Counted from the stretch's first letter, positions 45,312 through 54,541 are shown. The stretch is DNA of 64,000 nt from Candidatus Scybalocola faecipullorum (GCA_018716485.1 DVJY01000032.1:1-64000), one strand, 5' to 3'. Notes: a model not told the origin generated them from the sequence alone. Program-made: numbers and translations.

Positions 45312-46424
45312 CTATGCCTGTGTTCCCAAAAGTTCCTTCAATATACGAACACCTTCAAGTACATCAGCTTCGGATGTTGTCCAGCCGAAACTGAATCTGA
45401 CCACCCCGGTCTGTGATGTGCCAAGCGACCGGTGTGCCAAAGGCGCACAGTGCGCCCCTGCACGCACACAGATACCGCGCTCTGCCAGCGCTTCGCATAA
45501 ATCATCGGCACTGACACCGTCAAAATTCACGGGCACAGTGCCTGTGCGCCGGCAATCTCTCCGATAGATCACAGCACCATCAATGGCGCTTACTTCCCGT
45601 ATAAACAGCGCCGCCAGCGCCTGATCATGGGCACAGATATTTTCAACGCCGGCTTCAAGCACATATTCAATGCCTGCTTTCAGCCCGGTGATCCCATGGA
45701 CATTTTGTGTCCCTGCCTCTAAAACATCCGGAAATGTATCCGGCTGATGCAGTTCATAGCTTTGAGAGCCGGTACCTCCCGACAGCAGCGGCCTGACCTT
45801 ATGCACACGGGACCCTACATATAAAATGCCCGTGCCTGTCGGGCCAAATGTCCCTTTATGACCGGAAAAAGCAAGCATATCCGCCTTCATCTTCTGTACA
45901 TCGACCGGCACACAGCCTGCCGTCTGCGCCGCATCCACAATAAAATAAATACCTCTGTCCCGGCAGAAGGCTCCTACTTTTTCCACATCATAAATTTCTC
46001 CGGTCACATTGGAAGCATGGGTCATGATCACCGCTGCCGTCTGTTTTCCGACAGCGTTGATCACATCCTCGGCTCTTAGCCGTCCTTTGGGCGCCGGCAC
46101 GACACGCACGCCGCCTCTGGCATAACAGGGCCTTAACACTGAATTATGCTCCATGGCCGTCGTGACAATTTCTCCATCGATCTGAGCAATCGCTTCATTT
46201 AAAGCCATCGTGGCATTTTGCGTAAAGCCGATCCGCATCGGATCTTCTGCATTGATCAGCGCAGCTGCGGCAGCCCGCGTCTCAAAAAGTTGTTTCAACG
46301 CATGAACGGACAGGGCATACGCGCCTCTGCCCGGATTTCCCATCGTTTCCATGGCTGTTGTACAGGCGCAAAGAACCGCCTTCGGCTTTGGAAAACTGGT
46401 GGCAGCAAAATCAAAGTACAGCAT
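45312..46424 (-). CDS. Cysteine desulfurase-like class V aminotransferase
   Basis: 370 residues, PLP enzyme of the NifS/CsdA family. Seen: HASNVTGEIYDV, VDAAQTAGCVPVDV, the PLP lysine in SGHKGTFGPTGTG, and a Cys-containing loop VRAGAHCAPLAH that supplies the desulfurase Cys, followed by GVVRFSFGWTTSEAD. Likely removes sulfur from cysteine or a related compound. No iscU or suf gene is adjacent. Ends 23 bases before the subtilase gene in the same direction. Confidence 0.85.
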   Translation of the reverse strand: MLYFDFAATSFPKPKAVLCACTTAMETMGNPGRGAYALSVHALKQLFETRAAAAALINAEDPMRIGFTQNATMALNEAIAQIDGEIVTTAMEHNSVLRPCYARGGVRVVPAPKGRLRAEDVINAVGKQTAAVIMTHASNVTGEIYDVEKVGAFCRDRGIYFIVDAAQTAGCVPVDVQKMKADMLAFSGHKGTFGPTGTGILYVGSRVHKVRPLLSGGTGSQSYELHQPDTFPDVLEAGTQNVHGITGLKAGIEYVLEAGVENICAHDQALAALFIREVSAIDGAVIYRRDCRRTGTVPVNFDGVSADDLCEALAERGICVRAGAHCAPLAHRSLGTSQTGVVRFSFGWTTSEADVLEGVRILKELLGTQA

Positions 46425-46536
46425 TTTATCTCCTTTTCCCGGGCAGTCAAATCTTTGATCCGCTGTCCGCTTTAAATAAAATACAAAAAAAGTACAATAT
46501 TTGTCATAAAGTTCATGTATAATAAATGTTGCTTGT

Positions 46537-46552
46537 ACCGCCTTTGGGCGGT
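46537..46552 (+). other. Hairpin in the lrgA leader
   Basis: ACCGCC-TTTG-GGCGGT, perfect 6-bp stem with a tetraloop, 15 bases upstream of the lrgA ribosome site. There is no U tract, so it is not a terminator; it could stabilise the mRNA 5' end. Confidence 0.45.
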
Positions 46553-46581
46553 TGATAACAATACTTACAGGAGGGATTTTT

Positions 46582-47061
46582 TTGAATTATTTATTCCAGT
46601 TCGCATTAATTGCAATCATCACCTTCATCGGCGAAGCTCTGAATTTTTTCATCCCCCTGCCGATTCCCGCCAGTATTTATGGACTGATCATTCTTTTTAT
46701 CGCACTCTGTACGAAAATCATCAAACTGAATCAGGTGGAAAAAGCAGCGGACTTTTTTCTGACAATTATGCCGATCATGTTTGTTCCCCCGGCAGTCAAT
46801 CTGATGACGCAGTGGGATATTTTAAAAAGCAATCTTATTTCCCTTTTGCTGGCCTGCCTTTTATCCACAGTAGTTGTTATGGCAGTGACCGGCCTGATCT
46901 CTCAGGCGCTGATGCGCCGAAAAGGCGAAACAGCGCTCAGTCCGCAGGCGCTTGAGGAAGCTGAGGAAGCTTCCGACGAAATGCTTTATCCTGAAGGCGC
47001 GGACAATGACGCAGCCGATACGCTTTTTGAAAATACATCAGAAGATAAGGAGGTTCGCTAA
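46582..47061 (+). CDS. lrgA: CidA/LrgA family membrane protein
   Basis: 159 residues. Four predicted helices of the holin-like CidA/LrgA family (FFIPLPIPASIYGLIILFIA near the start), then a charged, acidic C-terminal tail. Such proteins pair with LrgB in the membrane and affect murein hydrolase export, pyruvate or metabolite transport. The start is TTG at 46582, preceded by AGGAGG; the frame extends to 46552 but through the hairpin and ribosome site. LrgB follows after three bases. Confidence 0.85.
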   Translation: MNYLFQFALIAIITFIGEALNFFIPLPIPASIYGLIILFIALCTKIIKLNQVEKAADFFLTIMPIMFVPPAVNLMTQWDILKSNLISLLLACLLSTVVVMAVTGLISQALMRRKGETALSPQALEEAEEASDEMLYPEGADNDAADTLFENTSEDKEVR

Positions 47062-47064
47062 TCT

Positions 47065-47757
47065 ATGGCAGAACTTTTAGAAACATCATCTTATTTCGGT
47101 CTGACACTGACCCTCGCCATTTTCTGGATATCCCATATCGGATGCCGAAAGCTGAAAATTTCCATACTTAACCCGATTCTCATATCCTCGGCCATCATTA
47201 TTATCATTCTTCTTTGCCTTGACATCAGCTATGATACTTATGAAGCCGGCGCTGATCTTATTTCCAAACTTCTGACACCGGCGACAATCTGTTATGCCGT
47301 GCCGCTCTACCGCCAGATAGAAATATTAAAAAAGCAGTTTGTGACCATTATGATCAGTGTTGCCTGCGGCAGCATAGCTTCTGTTCTCTGTGTTTTCGGC
47401 TTTTCAAAGTTGTTTCATTATCCGCCGGAAATTTATACGGCGCTGCTTCCGAAATCAGTGACTACAGCTATCGGCATGGGTGTTTCCGAAGAACTGGGCG
47501 GCATTGTTCCGATTACTGTCGCCGCGATTATTGTTACCGGACTGTTCGGCAGCGCCATTGCTGTGGCTATCTGCCGCCTGTTTAAAATTACAGATCCTGT
47601 AGCCAAAGGACTTGCAATCGGGACAGCCTCCCATGCGGTCGGCACTTCAAAAGCCATCGAACTTGGCGAAGTCGAAGGCGCGATGAGCGGTCTGGCCATC
47701 GTTGTTGCCGGTCTTCTCACAGTCGTCCTTTCCCAGATTGCTTCAGGATGGATTTAA
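47065..47757 (+). CDS. lrgB: LrgB family membrane protein
   Basis: 230 residues with about six helices. Family motifs are present: LLPKSVTTAIGMGVSEELGG, and GTASHAVGTSKAIELGEVEGAMSGLA near the C-terminus. Forms the expected pair with LrgA. AAGGAGG lies 11 bases before the ATG. The next gene starts soon after, so lrgA, lrgB and the inositol phosphatase gene probably share a transcript. Confidence 0.92.
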   Translation: MAELLETSSYFGLTLTLAIFWISHIGCRKLKISILNPILISSAIIIIILLCLDISYDTYEAGADLISKLLTPATICYAVPLYRQIEILKKQFVTIMISVACGSIASVLCVFGFSKLFHYPPEIYTALLPKSVTTAIGMGVSEELGGIVPITVAAIIVTGLFGSAIAVAICRLFKITDPVAKGLAIGTASHAVGTSKAIELGEVEGAMSGLAIVVAGLLTVVLSQIASGWI

Positions 47758-47774
47758 TGAAAAGGAGGAGTTTT

Positions 47775-48560
47775 ATGTCAACTCTAAATGTACAGCCCGA
47801 TCTTCAGGATGTGATCAATCTCGTGCTTAAGACTAAGCCCCTCATCATGGATGCCCAGTCTTCCCATGATGTGACCGTTAAAGGCCGTGCAGACTTTGTT
47901 ACCCGGACAGACACATCTGTTCAGCAATTTTTAAAAGAACATTTGGCTGCCGCTTGGCCTCACATTCAATTTCTCGGTGAAGAAAACGGCCAGAACCATG
48001 CCGATTTTTCAAAGCCGGTATGGATTCTTGATCCGATTGACGGCACGACCAACCTGATTTATAACTATATGCACAGCGCCGTATCTTTGGGCTACTGCGA
48101 AAATCATGAAGTTACGATGGGTGTCATCTACAATCCTTTCCGGGAAGAACTTTTCTATGCCCAAAAAGGCCGCGGCGCTTATCTCAACGGACAGCGCATC
48201 CATGTCAGCAGTAAAAGCGCCCTAAATGACAGTCTGATCGCTGTCGGCACAACACCTTATGATAAAACGATGGCGCCGGTCAACTTCAAAACATTTCAGC
48301 GGATTTTTGAGAATTGCCTTGATATACGCCGCAGCGGCTCCGCGGCTCTGGATATCGCCTATACAGCCTGCGGACGCCAGGACGGTTATTTTGAACGGGA
48401 TTTAAAACCGTGGGACTTTTCCGCAGGGGCTGTCATTCTTTCGGAAGCCGGAGGGACAGTGACCGGCTTTGACGGCCCTATTGACTTCTCAAAAAACCAA
48501 AACATTATTGCCAGCAATGGCCTTATTCATGATGAACTGACAAAAGCTATTCTATTTTAA
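47775..48560 (+). CDS. Inositol monophosphatase family protein
   Basis: 261 residues. Mg2+-dependent phosphatase. Metal-binding motifs: GEEN in FLGEENGQ, WILDPIDGTTN, and WDFSAGAVILSEAGG. Substrates in the family include inositol phosphates, fructose-1,6-bisphosphate and 3'-phosphoadenosine phosphates. ATG at 47775 follows AAAGGAGG. Its last nine bases overlap the end of the convergent hydrolase gene. Confidence 0.9.
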   Translation: MSTLNVQPDLQDVINLVLKTKPLIMDAQSSHDVTVKGRADFVTRTDTSVQQFLKEHLAAAWPHIQFLGEENGQNHADFSKPVWILDPIDGTTNLIYNYMHSAVSLGYCENHEVTMGVIYNPFREELFYAQKGRGAYLNGQRIHVSSKSALNDSLIAVGTTPYDKTMAPVNFKTFQRIFENCLDIRRSGSAALDIAYTACGRQDGYFERDLKPWDFSAGAVILSEAGGTVTGFDGPIDFSKNQNIIASNGLIHDELTKAILF

Positions 48561-49562
48561 AAACTGTACAGCTTCATCAATCCAGCCCTGTGCCGATGTA
48601 TTTTCTCCAAGACCGATGCCATGACCGCCGGTCGGAAACATATGCATTTTGTGCGGGGCCTTTTTATTTGTTAAAGCCGCATCCATCATTTTCGTATGAC
48701 TGCACATCACCACCGGATCATCTTCACACGCCCACATATATGTCTTAGGATAATCCTTTGAAAGAATCATCTCTGCGGACAGCGCGCGCCGGTCTTCCAT
48801 GCGGTCCAGAGAGCCAAGGAAATTTTCAATACACTTTTCATGAATATCCGTCATCAGGCTGACCAGCGGATAACAAAGACATATTTTATCCGGCCTTGCG
48901 CTGATATCATCATACCTGTGGGTCTCATCTTCATACCGGTCATACAGCGCGCCCACTGTGGCACATAAATGTCCGCCGGCAGAAAAACCCATAATCATTA
49001 CATTTTCCGGATCAACCCCCAGTTTTTCATGATTTTTTCGTACAAACCGAATGGCGCGGATCAAATCCTGCTGAGGTTTCGGATACAGATCCGGATAAAC
49101 TCTGTAATTTAAAATAAATGCCTGATAACCCAGGCTGCGCATTTTTTCGGCAACCGGGATTCCTTCGTTATGAAATGCCACTCGGTTATACGCTCCGCCG
49201 GGACATATGATCACACATGGCGCATTTTTTCTTTCTTCTTCCATAAACGGAACAAGCACAACTTTTTCTCTCTGAACCATCTCATGTTCTTCAAGTCCCT
49301 GCCAGATCGGGATTGAAATCAATTCTCCCTTTTCTCTGCGTTCCAGCAAAAAATTGGCGCAGCGCAGCAGTCCCTCTGCAGGGAACGGCCTTCCCCACGG
49401 TGTTTTCACAAAACGGACCATATGTTTTAACTTCATTTTTTTAAACATCGGCCGGACATTGCTGTAATACAGACTGCTAAACAAATAATTCAGTTTTTTA
49501 TTAACCCGCTCATTTTCAAGTATCTCTTTCAATGAGGAATTCATCGTAAATAATTCTGCCAT
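48552..49562 (-). CDS. Alpha/beta hydrolase (BD-FAE/esterase-like)
   Basis: 336 residues. After an N-terminal region of about 95 residues, the hydrolase fold begins at VIICPGGAYN (oxyanion hole), with the nucleophile elbow GFSAGGH, an Asp in ACEDDPVV and a final His in GGHGIG. Resembles carbohydrate or xylan esterases of the BD-FAE type, though this is family-level only. No signal peptide. The ribosome site GAGG fits the ATG at 49562 better than the one at 49565. Confidence 0.83.
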   Translation of the reverse strand: MAELFTMNSSLKEILENERVNKKLNYLFSSLYYSNVRPMFKKMKLKHMVRFVKTPWGRPFPAEGLLRCANFLLERREKGELISIPIWQGLEEHEMVQREKVVLVPFMEEERKNAPCVIICPGGAYNRVAFHNEGIPVAEKMRSLGYQAFILNYRVYPDLYPKPQQDLIRAIRFVRKNHEKLGVDPENVMIMGFSAGGHLCATVGALYDRYEDETHRYDDISARPDKICLCYPLVSLMTDIHEKCIENFLGSLDRMEDRRALSAEMILSKDYPKTYMWACEDDPVVMCSHTKMMDAALTNKKAPHKMHMFPTGGHGIGLGENTSAQGWIDEAVQFLK

Positions 49563-49632
49563 CATTTCGCCTCTTTAAAAATTTTTCTTCTGAAATGTAT
49601 AAATGTCCCTCTGACGGACAATACTATGATTG

Positions 49633-49659
49633 TTCTAATAATCAATGACTTTATTAGAA
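49633..49659. promoter_or_regulatory. 9-bp inverted repeat, candidate operator/promoter
   Basis: TTCTAATAA and TTATTAGAA flank nine bases. On the minus strand a TTGATT-16-TATTGT promoter for the hydrolase gene would overlap it, so a repressor at this site could block that promoter. The 49563-49840 stretch holds no gene that I can support. Confidence 0.4.
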
Positions 49660-49794
49660 TAACACAGCTGCATATGCGCAGGCAAGTCGTTGGATTCCCC
49701 CTCCAATGAATTCAAAGCACAGTAAATCGGCGGGACAAGTTCCAGCCTGATCGCACAAATGATAAGTTGTGAATACTTATCCTCCCCTTTTGTA

Positions 49795-49832
49795 TGCGGA
49801 GTGTCTGATACGTCGGATGCTCCGCATTTTTT
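49795..49832 (+). terminator. Plus-strand terminator with no matching gene
   Basis: ATGCGGAG/CTCCGCAT, 8-bp stem, then TTTTTT on the plus strand. Genes on both sides are on the minus strand, so it would end a plus-strand transcript starting between 49563 and 49795. Confidence 0.6.
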
Positions 49833-49840
49833 CGCGGCAA

Positions 49841-50659
49841 TTATATACGCTCTTTGCTGTAGACAACATTGCCGCACTTTCCGTCAATTCTCTGATCAAA
49901 GGCATCGACTGCTTTAGCCAGCAATCCCGGACTTCCCAAAAACCGGAAAGGAATGTCATCAGCCCTGCCCAAACGGATATCTTCACACACCTCAAGAACC
50001 TCCTCAATGACTGTCTTGGTCAGTTTTCCGTCGCCGTGAAAAGAAAATACGGTGTCATATTTTCCGTCTGTTTTTTCCTTCAGCTCTTTCAAATTTTTTT
50101 CATATTCACTGATTGTCAGCGAATAGTCCTGAAACATAAAAGTCCGGCTGTTGCAGGCATCTCCAAGAAACAATATCCGTTCTTCCTCCAGAAGAAATAC
50201 CATCGACCCGCGGGTATGGCCATAGCAGGCATAAGTATTTAATGTGCAGCCGCCAAGATCAAATCTGTCGCCTTCTTTCAGCGGATAAAATCGTCCGGCA
50301 TCCGCCGTTTCTATATAATCAGACGATACAACTTCCACATATTCCTCAGACATGCGCAGACTGTCCCACCGGATTGATGACTGACCGTGTTTTTTAAAAA
50401 TATCATCATCATTATGATTCATATACACCGTTTCAAATTCGCCGGCGCCCATGGCATGATCCACATGACCGTGGGTCAGCAGGACAATCACCGGCTTGTC
50501 CGTCAGTTTTTCGACCGTCTGTTTCAGTGAACCGAATCCGCTGCCTGTGTCTATCAGAGCCGCTTTGTCTTCCCCTTCCACAAGATACATTAATTCTGTG
50601 CATATTCCAAAAATTCTTGTAACTCTGTCTGACACCTTCTCTGTTTTAAATGTAACCAT
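49841..50659 (-). CDS. Metallo-beta-lactamase fold hydrolase
   Basis: 272 residues. Binuclear metal site: THGHVDH near residue 61 (HxHxDH), a later GHTRGSM His, LGDACN Asp and a C-terminal FHGDGKL His. Cytosolic. Glyoxalase II-like or unknown thioester/phosphoester hydrolysis are possible. ATG at 50659 follows AAGGAG. Next to the hydrolase gene 48552-49562 in the same direction, separated by the plus-strand terminator and palindrome. Confidence 0.85.
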   Translation of the reverse strand: MVTFKTEKVSDRVTRIFGICTELMYLVEGEDKAALIDTGSGFGSLKQTVEKLTDKPVIVLLTHGHVDHAMGAGEFETVYMNHNDDDIFKKHGQSSIRWDSLRMSEEYVEVVSSDYIETADAGRFYPLKEGDRFDLGGCTLNTYACYGHTRGSMVFLLEEERILFLGDACNSRTFMFQDYSLTISEYEKNLKELKEKTDGKYDTVFSFHGDGKLTKTVIEEVLEVCEDIRLGRADDIPFRFLGSPGLLAKAVDAFDQRIDGKCGNVVYSKERI

Positions 50660-50741
50660 CACTCAATTCTCCTTATACTCACATTATAATTTCATTTTAA
50701 TGCACCATCACCGATTTTTAAATAAAAAATTCAAAAGATAC

Positions 50742-50803
50742 TTGACAACTTTATATCGCAGTGCGATACTATATATAGAACTACGATATATCGCACTGCG
50801 TTA
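50742..50803 (+). promoter_or_regulatory. padR promoter with two palindromic operators
   Basis: TTGACA (50742-50747) with a -10 near TACTAT (50767-50772). Operator 1 is TATCGCA-G-TGCGATA (50754-50768, perfect) in the promoter spacer. Operator 2 is TATCGCA-C-TGCGTTA (50789-50803, one mismatch) just before the ribosome site. The centres are 35 bp apart. This suggests autorepression by PadR. Confidence 0.78.
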
Positions 50804-50815
50804 GGAGGTGGACAT

Positions 50816-51136
50816 ATGGATGCGCATATTAAAAAAGTTTATGTTCCTATGACAGAAACAGGCTTTTATATACTAATGTGCCTTCAGAAAGAATCCCACG
50901 GATACGGTATTATCCAGAAGGTCGATGCTCTCACAGATGGCGCCGTCCGTATCAGTCCGGGCACTATGTACGGAAGTTTATCCAAGATGGAAAAGGACGG
51001 ACTGATTGAATTTGTTCGTGAAGAAGATAAACGTAAAATTTATATCATTACGCCGCTTGGAATGCAAGTACTGCAGTTGGAAATAGAGCGGATCAACCGT
51101 CTGTACCATAATGTCATGGAGGTGAATGCCCAATGA
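50816..51136 (+). CDS. PadR family transcriptional regulator
   Basis: 106 residues, PadR winged helix. Recognised from TETGFYILMCLQKESHGYGI, then VRISPGTMYGSLSKMEKDGLIEF and EEDKRKIYIITPLG. Usually an autorepressor that responds to a small molecule or envelope stress. GGAGGTGG is the ribosome site. Two matching palindromes overlap its promoter. Its stop overlaps the start of the DUF2812 gene, which is presumably its co-regulated target. Confidence 0.92.
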   Translation: MDAHIKKVYVPMTETGFYILMCLQKESHGYGIIQKVDALTDGAVRISPGTMYGSLSKMEKDGLIEFVREEDKRKIYIITPLGMQVLQLEIERINRLYHNVMEVNAQ

Positions 51137-51684
51137 AAGATAAGTCTTTTAAAACAACATTACGCTATTTTACAATCGCCGAATGGGAAAAAGAACAGGA
51201 ATATCTGCGCAGAGAGCACAATAAAGGCTGGAAATTCACCGGAGTGACCCTCCCGGGATTTTACCATTTTGAAAAATGCCAGCCGGAAGATGTGGTCTAT
51301 CAGCTGGATTATAATCCTGAAGGTATCGATCACAAAGAAGAATATGTACAGATGTTTCAAGACTGCGGCTGGGAATATGTTACAGATTTTGTCGGCTACA
51401 GCTACTTCCGCAAGGCTGTCTCACAGATGCACGGGAATGAAGAAATCTTTTGCGATACACAATCACGGCTGGATATGATCAGGCGTGTATTTAAAGGCCG
51501 TATGGTTCCGCTGATCATCATTTTCTTTCTTCTCGTTATCCCCCAGATCTTTTATCACCCATGGACCGATACACCGGCAGACTACATCTTGGCCGGAATG
51601 TTTTTATTGATATTTATCATTTACAGCCTATTATTTATTCACTTTGCCGTAAAATATTATCAGTGTATCAAGTCAATGCCGTAA
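51133..51684 (+). CDS. DUF2812 membrane protein
   Basis: 183 residues. N-terminal DUF2812 domain (YFTIAEWEKEQEYLRREHNKGW, GFYHFEKC, GWEYVTDFVGYSYFRK), then two membrane helices at about 120-140 and 155-175. This is the usual partner of PadR regulators in Firmicutes; some relatives are linked to antimicrobial-peptide or membrane stress. Translationally coupled to padR (ATGA). Function unknown. Confidence 0.88.
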   Translation: MKDKSFKTTLRYFTIAEWEKEQEYLRREHNKGWKFTGVTLPGFYHFEKCQPEDVVYQLDYNPEGIDHKEEYVQMFQDCGWEYVTDFVGYSYFRKAVSQMHGNEEIFCDTQSRLDMIRRVFKGRMVPLIIIFFLLVIPQIFYHPWTDTPADYILAGMFLLIFIIYSLLFIHFAVKYYQCIKSMP

Positions 51685-51687
51685 TTT

Positions 51688-51737
51688 AAAAAGTCCGAAG
51701 TATTGCGCAGTGTTAGCAGGCATGCTTCGGACTTTTT
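51688..51737. terminator. Terminator after padR-DUF2812
   Basis: AAAAAGTCCGAAG and CTTCGGACTTTTT are exact complements, with U tracts on both strands. Serves this operon and the convergent P-type ATPase operon. Confidence 0.9.
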
Positions 51738-51745
51738 ATTGCTGT

Positions 51746-53842
51746 TCAATTCTTTTTTAATGAATCAATTTTTAAAGGGGATAAATTTTCAAGGCCAATC
51801 AGCAGTGTGGACAAATTATGGAACATGGCCGATGTCGCCGGCTGCATCATGCCTGTCAGCCCAAGGCCGATCAGCAATGTATTGAAGCCGATAATAAACT
51901 TATAGCTGCGATGGATGCGCTGCATTAACGCCGTGCTCAGCTGTTTTAAGCAGACCAGTTCATACAGCCGATTGCTGCTGATGGTCACATCCGCAATTTC
52001 TCTGGCAATCTGGGCGCCGCTGCTGACAGCAACCCCCACATCAGCTGCCGAAAGCGCCGGCGAATCATTAATGCCGTCGCCCACCATAATGACTCTGTGT
52101 CCCTGCCGCTGCATTTCTTCAACATATCCCGCTTTGTCTTCGGGCAGTACTTCCGCGTAAAATTCATCAATGCCGACTTTTGCGGCAATTGTACGGGCAG
52201 TTTTATAATTATCGCCGGTCATCATGACCACACGCTCAAATCCGCACTGTTTCAGCGCCGCTACAACTTCCGGCGCTTCTTCCCGCAAAGGATCTTCGAT
52301 TAAAATGGCAGCGGTCAAAACGCCGTCTATAGCCAAATACAAATGAGAACAGTTCTGTGCAAGCGCATCAAACTTTTCCTGCTCATTTTCAGGCACACGG
52401 CACTGCTCATCTTCAAAAACAAAATGATAGCTGCCTATGACAGCCTTTTTTCCATCAATCTGAGATGAAATGCCGTGAGCGACAACATATTCGACTTTCG
52501 AGTGCATTTCCTTATGAAATAGCTTTTCTTCTTCAGCCTGACGGACGACTGCATTGGCAATGGAGTGGGGAAAATGCTCCTCAAGGCAGGCCGCAGTTCT
52601 CAGCATTTCATCCCGGCTGCTGCCGCCGAATGTGACGACCTCAGCCACACGGGGCTGCGATTTCGTCAGTGTTCCCGTCTTATCAAAAACAATCGTATCT
52701 GCTTGGGCCACGGCCTCCATAAATTTTCCGCCTTTGACCGTTATCTTCTTTTTGCTGCAGTCTTTCATGGCCGATAATACAGCAACCGGCATAGAAAGTT
52801 TCAATGCACATGAATAATCGACCATCAGCACAGAAAGTGCCTTTGTCACATTCCTTGTCAGCAGCCATGTCAGACCTGTACCGAAAAAGCTGTACGGCAC
52901 AAGCTGATCCGCCAAATGCTCATACCGGCTTTCTGCGGCGGACTTTAATTTTTCCGACTGCTCGATCATCGTGATGATCTTTTCATAGCGGGTATCGCCT
53001 GTTGTCTGTCTTACTTGAATTTTAATCTGGCCTTCTTCGATCACTGTGCCTGCATACACATAACTTCCGGATTTTTTCAGTACAGGTTCCGATTCTCCCG
53101 TCATCGATGACTGATTCACCGTACATTCACCGTCAGTCACTGTGCCATCCAGCGGAATCATGCTGCCGGCTCTGACGATAATGACATCATTTTCTTTAAC
53201 TTGACCAATCGGCATCAATACTTCGCTTTCACCGCTGACCGCCCAGACTTTATCCACATTCAAAGCCATGCTGCCGGCCAGATCGGCCACCGACTTTTTA
53301 TGGGTCCATTCTTCCAAAAGTTCCCCTGTGCCAAGCATAAACATTACGGAAGATGCTGTAGAAAAATCTTTCCGCACAAGTGATACAGATACAGCCGCGG
53401 CATCCAAAACAGGCACTTTCAACTGTCCGCCTAAAAGGCATGCTGCACCTTCTTTAATGTATTTAACCGCTTTCATCACCGAAAGACATGCCCGCACCGG
53501 TGCCGGAACCCAAAGCTTCATCATCGCCCGGCGCAGTATGGAAAAAATAATTTTTTCCTGATATTTCCGGTTGATCATGCGGGGTGAATTTTCCGACAGA
53601 CGGTCATCGCTGCTGTTTTTATCAAAAACATAGCGGCAGACTGCAGCCAGTACAGCGTCCCTGTCCCCCTGAAAACAGACAACCGCATCTGCTGTACGTT
53701 CGTATACCTTTGCGCTTGTTACACCGTCAATCTGCGCAAGATAAGCTTCATAGGCATCTGCCTGCCCGATGGACAGCTTTTTGTACGACGATAACGAAAA
53801 GCGGATCCGTCCTTTAATTTCATGTTTAATTTGAATGCGCAT
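51746..53842 (-). CDS. P1B-like P-type ATPase with atypical SCALKL motif
   Basis: 698 residues. Phosphorylation site D387 in DKTGTLTKSQP, actuator TGESEP at 248-253, and hinge MVGDGINDSPAL. The N-terminus is a degenerate HMA-like domain (HEIKGRIRFSLSSYKKL). The transmembrane motif that is CPC, SPC or similar in metal pumps is here YSCALKL (343-349). The metal therefore cannot be inferred by motif; iron or manganese is suggested by the Fur and Feo neighbours. Last gene of a Fur-HMA-DUF6110-ATPase unit, three bases after the DUF6110 gene. Confidence 0.85.
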   Translation of the reverse strand: MRIQIKHEIKGRIRFSLSSYKKLSIGQADAYEAYLAQIDGVTSAKVYERTADAVVCFQGDRDAVLAAVCRYVFDKNSSDDRLSENSPRMINRKYQEKIIFSILRRAMMKLWVPAPVRACLSVMKAVKYIKEGAACLLGGQLKVPVLDAAAVSVSLVRKDFSTASSVMFMLGTGELLEEWTHKKSVADLAGSMALNVDKVWAVSGESEVLMPIGQVKENDVIIVRAGSMIPLDGTVTDGECTVNQSSMTGESEPVLKKSGSYVYAGTVIEEGQIKIQVRQTTGDTRYEKIITMIEQSEKLKSAAESRYEHLADQLVPYSFFGTGLTWLLTRNVTKALSVLMVDYSCALKLSMPVAVLSAMKDCSKKKITVKGGKFMEAVAQADTIVFDKTGTLTKSQPRVAEVVTFGGSSRDEMLRTAACLEEHFPHSIANAVVRQAEEEKLFHKEMHSKVEYVVAHGISSQIDGKKAVIGSYHFVFEDEQCRVPENEQEKFDALAQNCSHLYLAIDGVLTAAILIEDPLREEAPEVVAALKQCGFERVVMMTGDNYKTARTIAAKVGIDEFYAEVLPEDKAGYVEEMQRQGHRVIMVGDGINDSPALSAADVGVAVSSGAQIAREIADVTISSNRLYELVCLKQLSTALMQRIHRSYKFIIGFNTLLIGLGLTGMMQPATSAMFHNLSTLLIGLENLSPLKIDSLKKN

Positions 53843-53844
53843 CT

Positions 53845-54132
53845 TTAAGCTTCTTCCTTTTCACAATCCGTCTGATCCTGCATTTCTTCCCCGGCCTCGG
53901 CCAGTTCTCTTTCTTCATTGACCGCTTTGGCTTCCGCAAGCACATCTTCTGCATTTTCCTGAACTTTCGTCACTGTTTCCATGACAGATTCTTTAGCTCT
54001 CAATGCCGCAGCCACCGTATGCACATAGGCTTTCTTCGCATCTTTGCTGGATAAAAGTTTGATGCCTGCTGTTCCAAAAAGAACACCTCCAAGGAAAAGT
54101 CCTGCTTTCTTCATGACGTCTGAATTTTTCAT
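53845..54132 (-). CDS. DUF6110 family small protein
   Basis: 95 residues. A hydrophobic N-terminal helix (KKAGLFLGGVLFGTAGIKLL), then a long amphipathic helix ending in an acidic tail. This family is typically found beside P-type ATPases in Clostridia. May be a small membrane partner of the pump; no function is known to me. Confidence 0.75.
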   Translation of the reverse strand: MKNSDVMKKAGLFLGGVLFGTAGIKLLSSKDAKKAYVHTVAAALRAKESVMETVTKVQENAEDVLAEAKAVNEERELAEAGEEMQDQTDCEKEEA

Positions 54133-54147
54133 TTTAATCTTCCTTTC

Positions 54148-54522
54148 TTACATTTTTTCTATGGATAAAACGGTATAGCCGCTGTCTGCAACGCACTTTT
54201 TCAGCTGATCATCAGAAATCTCTTTTTTCATTCTGACAAGTGCGCTGCCTTCACTTAAATTGACCTCGGCCCATACGTCCTCCATGGCATTCAAGCTGTT
54301 TTGTACACGATTTGCACAGTTGCCGCACACCATCCCGTAAATTTTCAGTTTTTTCACATAGGGATAATGGTCGGCTTGTTTATCCCGAACTTTTATTTTT
54401 TTTACATTGGCACCTCCTGTACCGCAGCATCCGCTGGACAGCCGCCTGCAATAGCTTCGGATACCAAATATGGCAATAACAATAATCATCAGACAAATAA
54501 TAATGGTCGGTCCGTTTAACAA
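54148..54522 (-). CDS. Membrane-anchored heavy-metal-associated (HMA) domain protein
   Basis: 124 residues. N-terminal membrane helix (IIICLMIIVIAIFGI), a CCGTGG turn, then an HMA domain from about 57 with the metal site MVCGNC and a ferredoxin-like fold to the end. Likely delivers or senses metal for the ATPase in the same operon. Confidence 0.85.
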   Translation of the reverse strand: MLNGPTIIICLMIIVIAIFGIRSYCRRLSSGCCGTGGANVKKIKVRDKQADHYPYVKKLKIYGMVCGNCANRVQNSLNAMEDVWAEVNLSEGSALVRMKKEISDDQLKKCVADSGYTVLSIEKM

Positions 54523-54541
54523 CTACCTCTCCCCTTCCATA

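Noticed and set aside
49635..49877. 80-codon minus-strand frame between two hydrolase genes
   Set aside because: No family features or ribosome site; it crosses the terminator and overlaps the metallo-hydrolase gene's 3' end.
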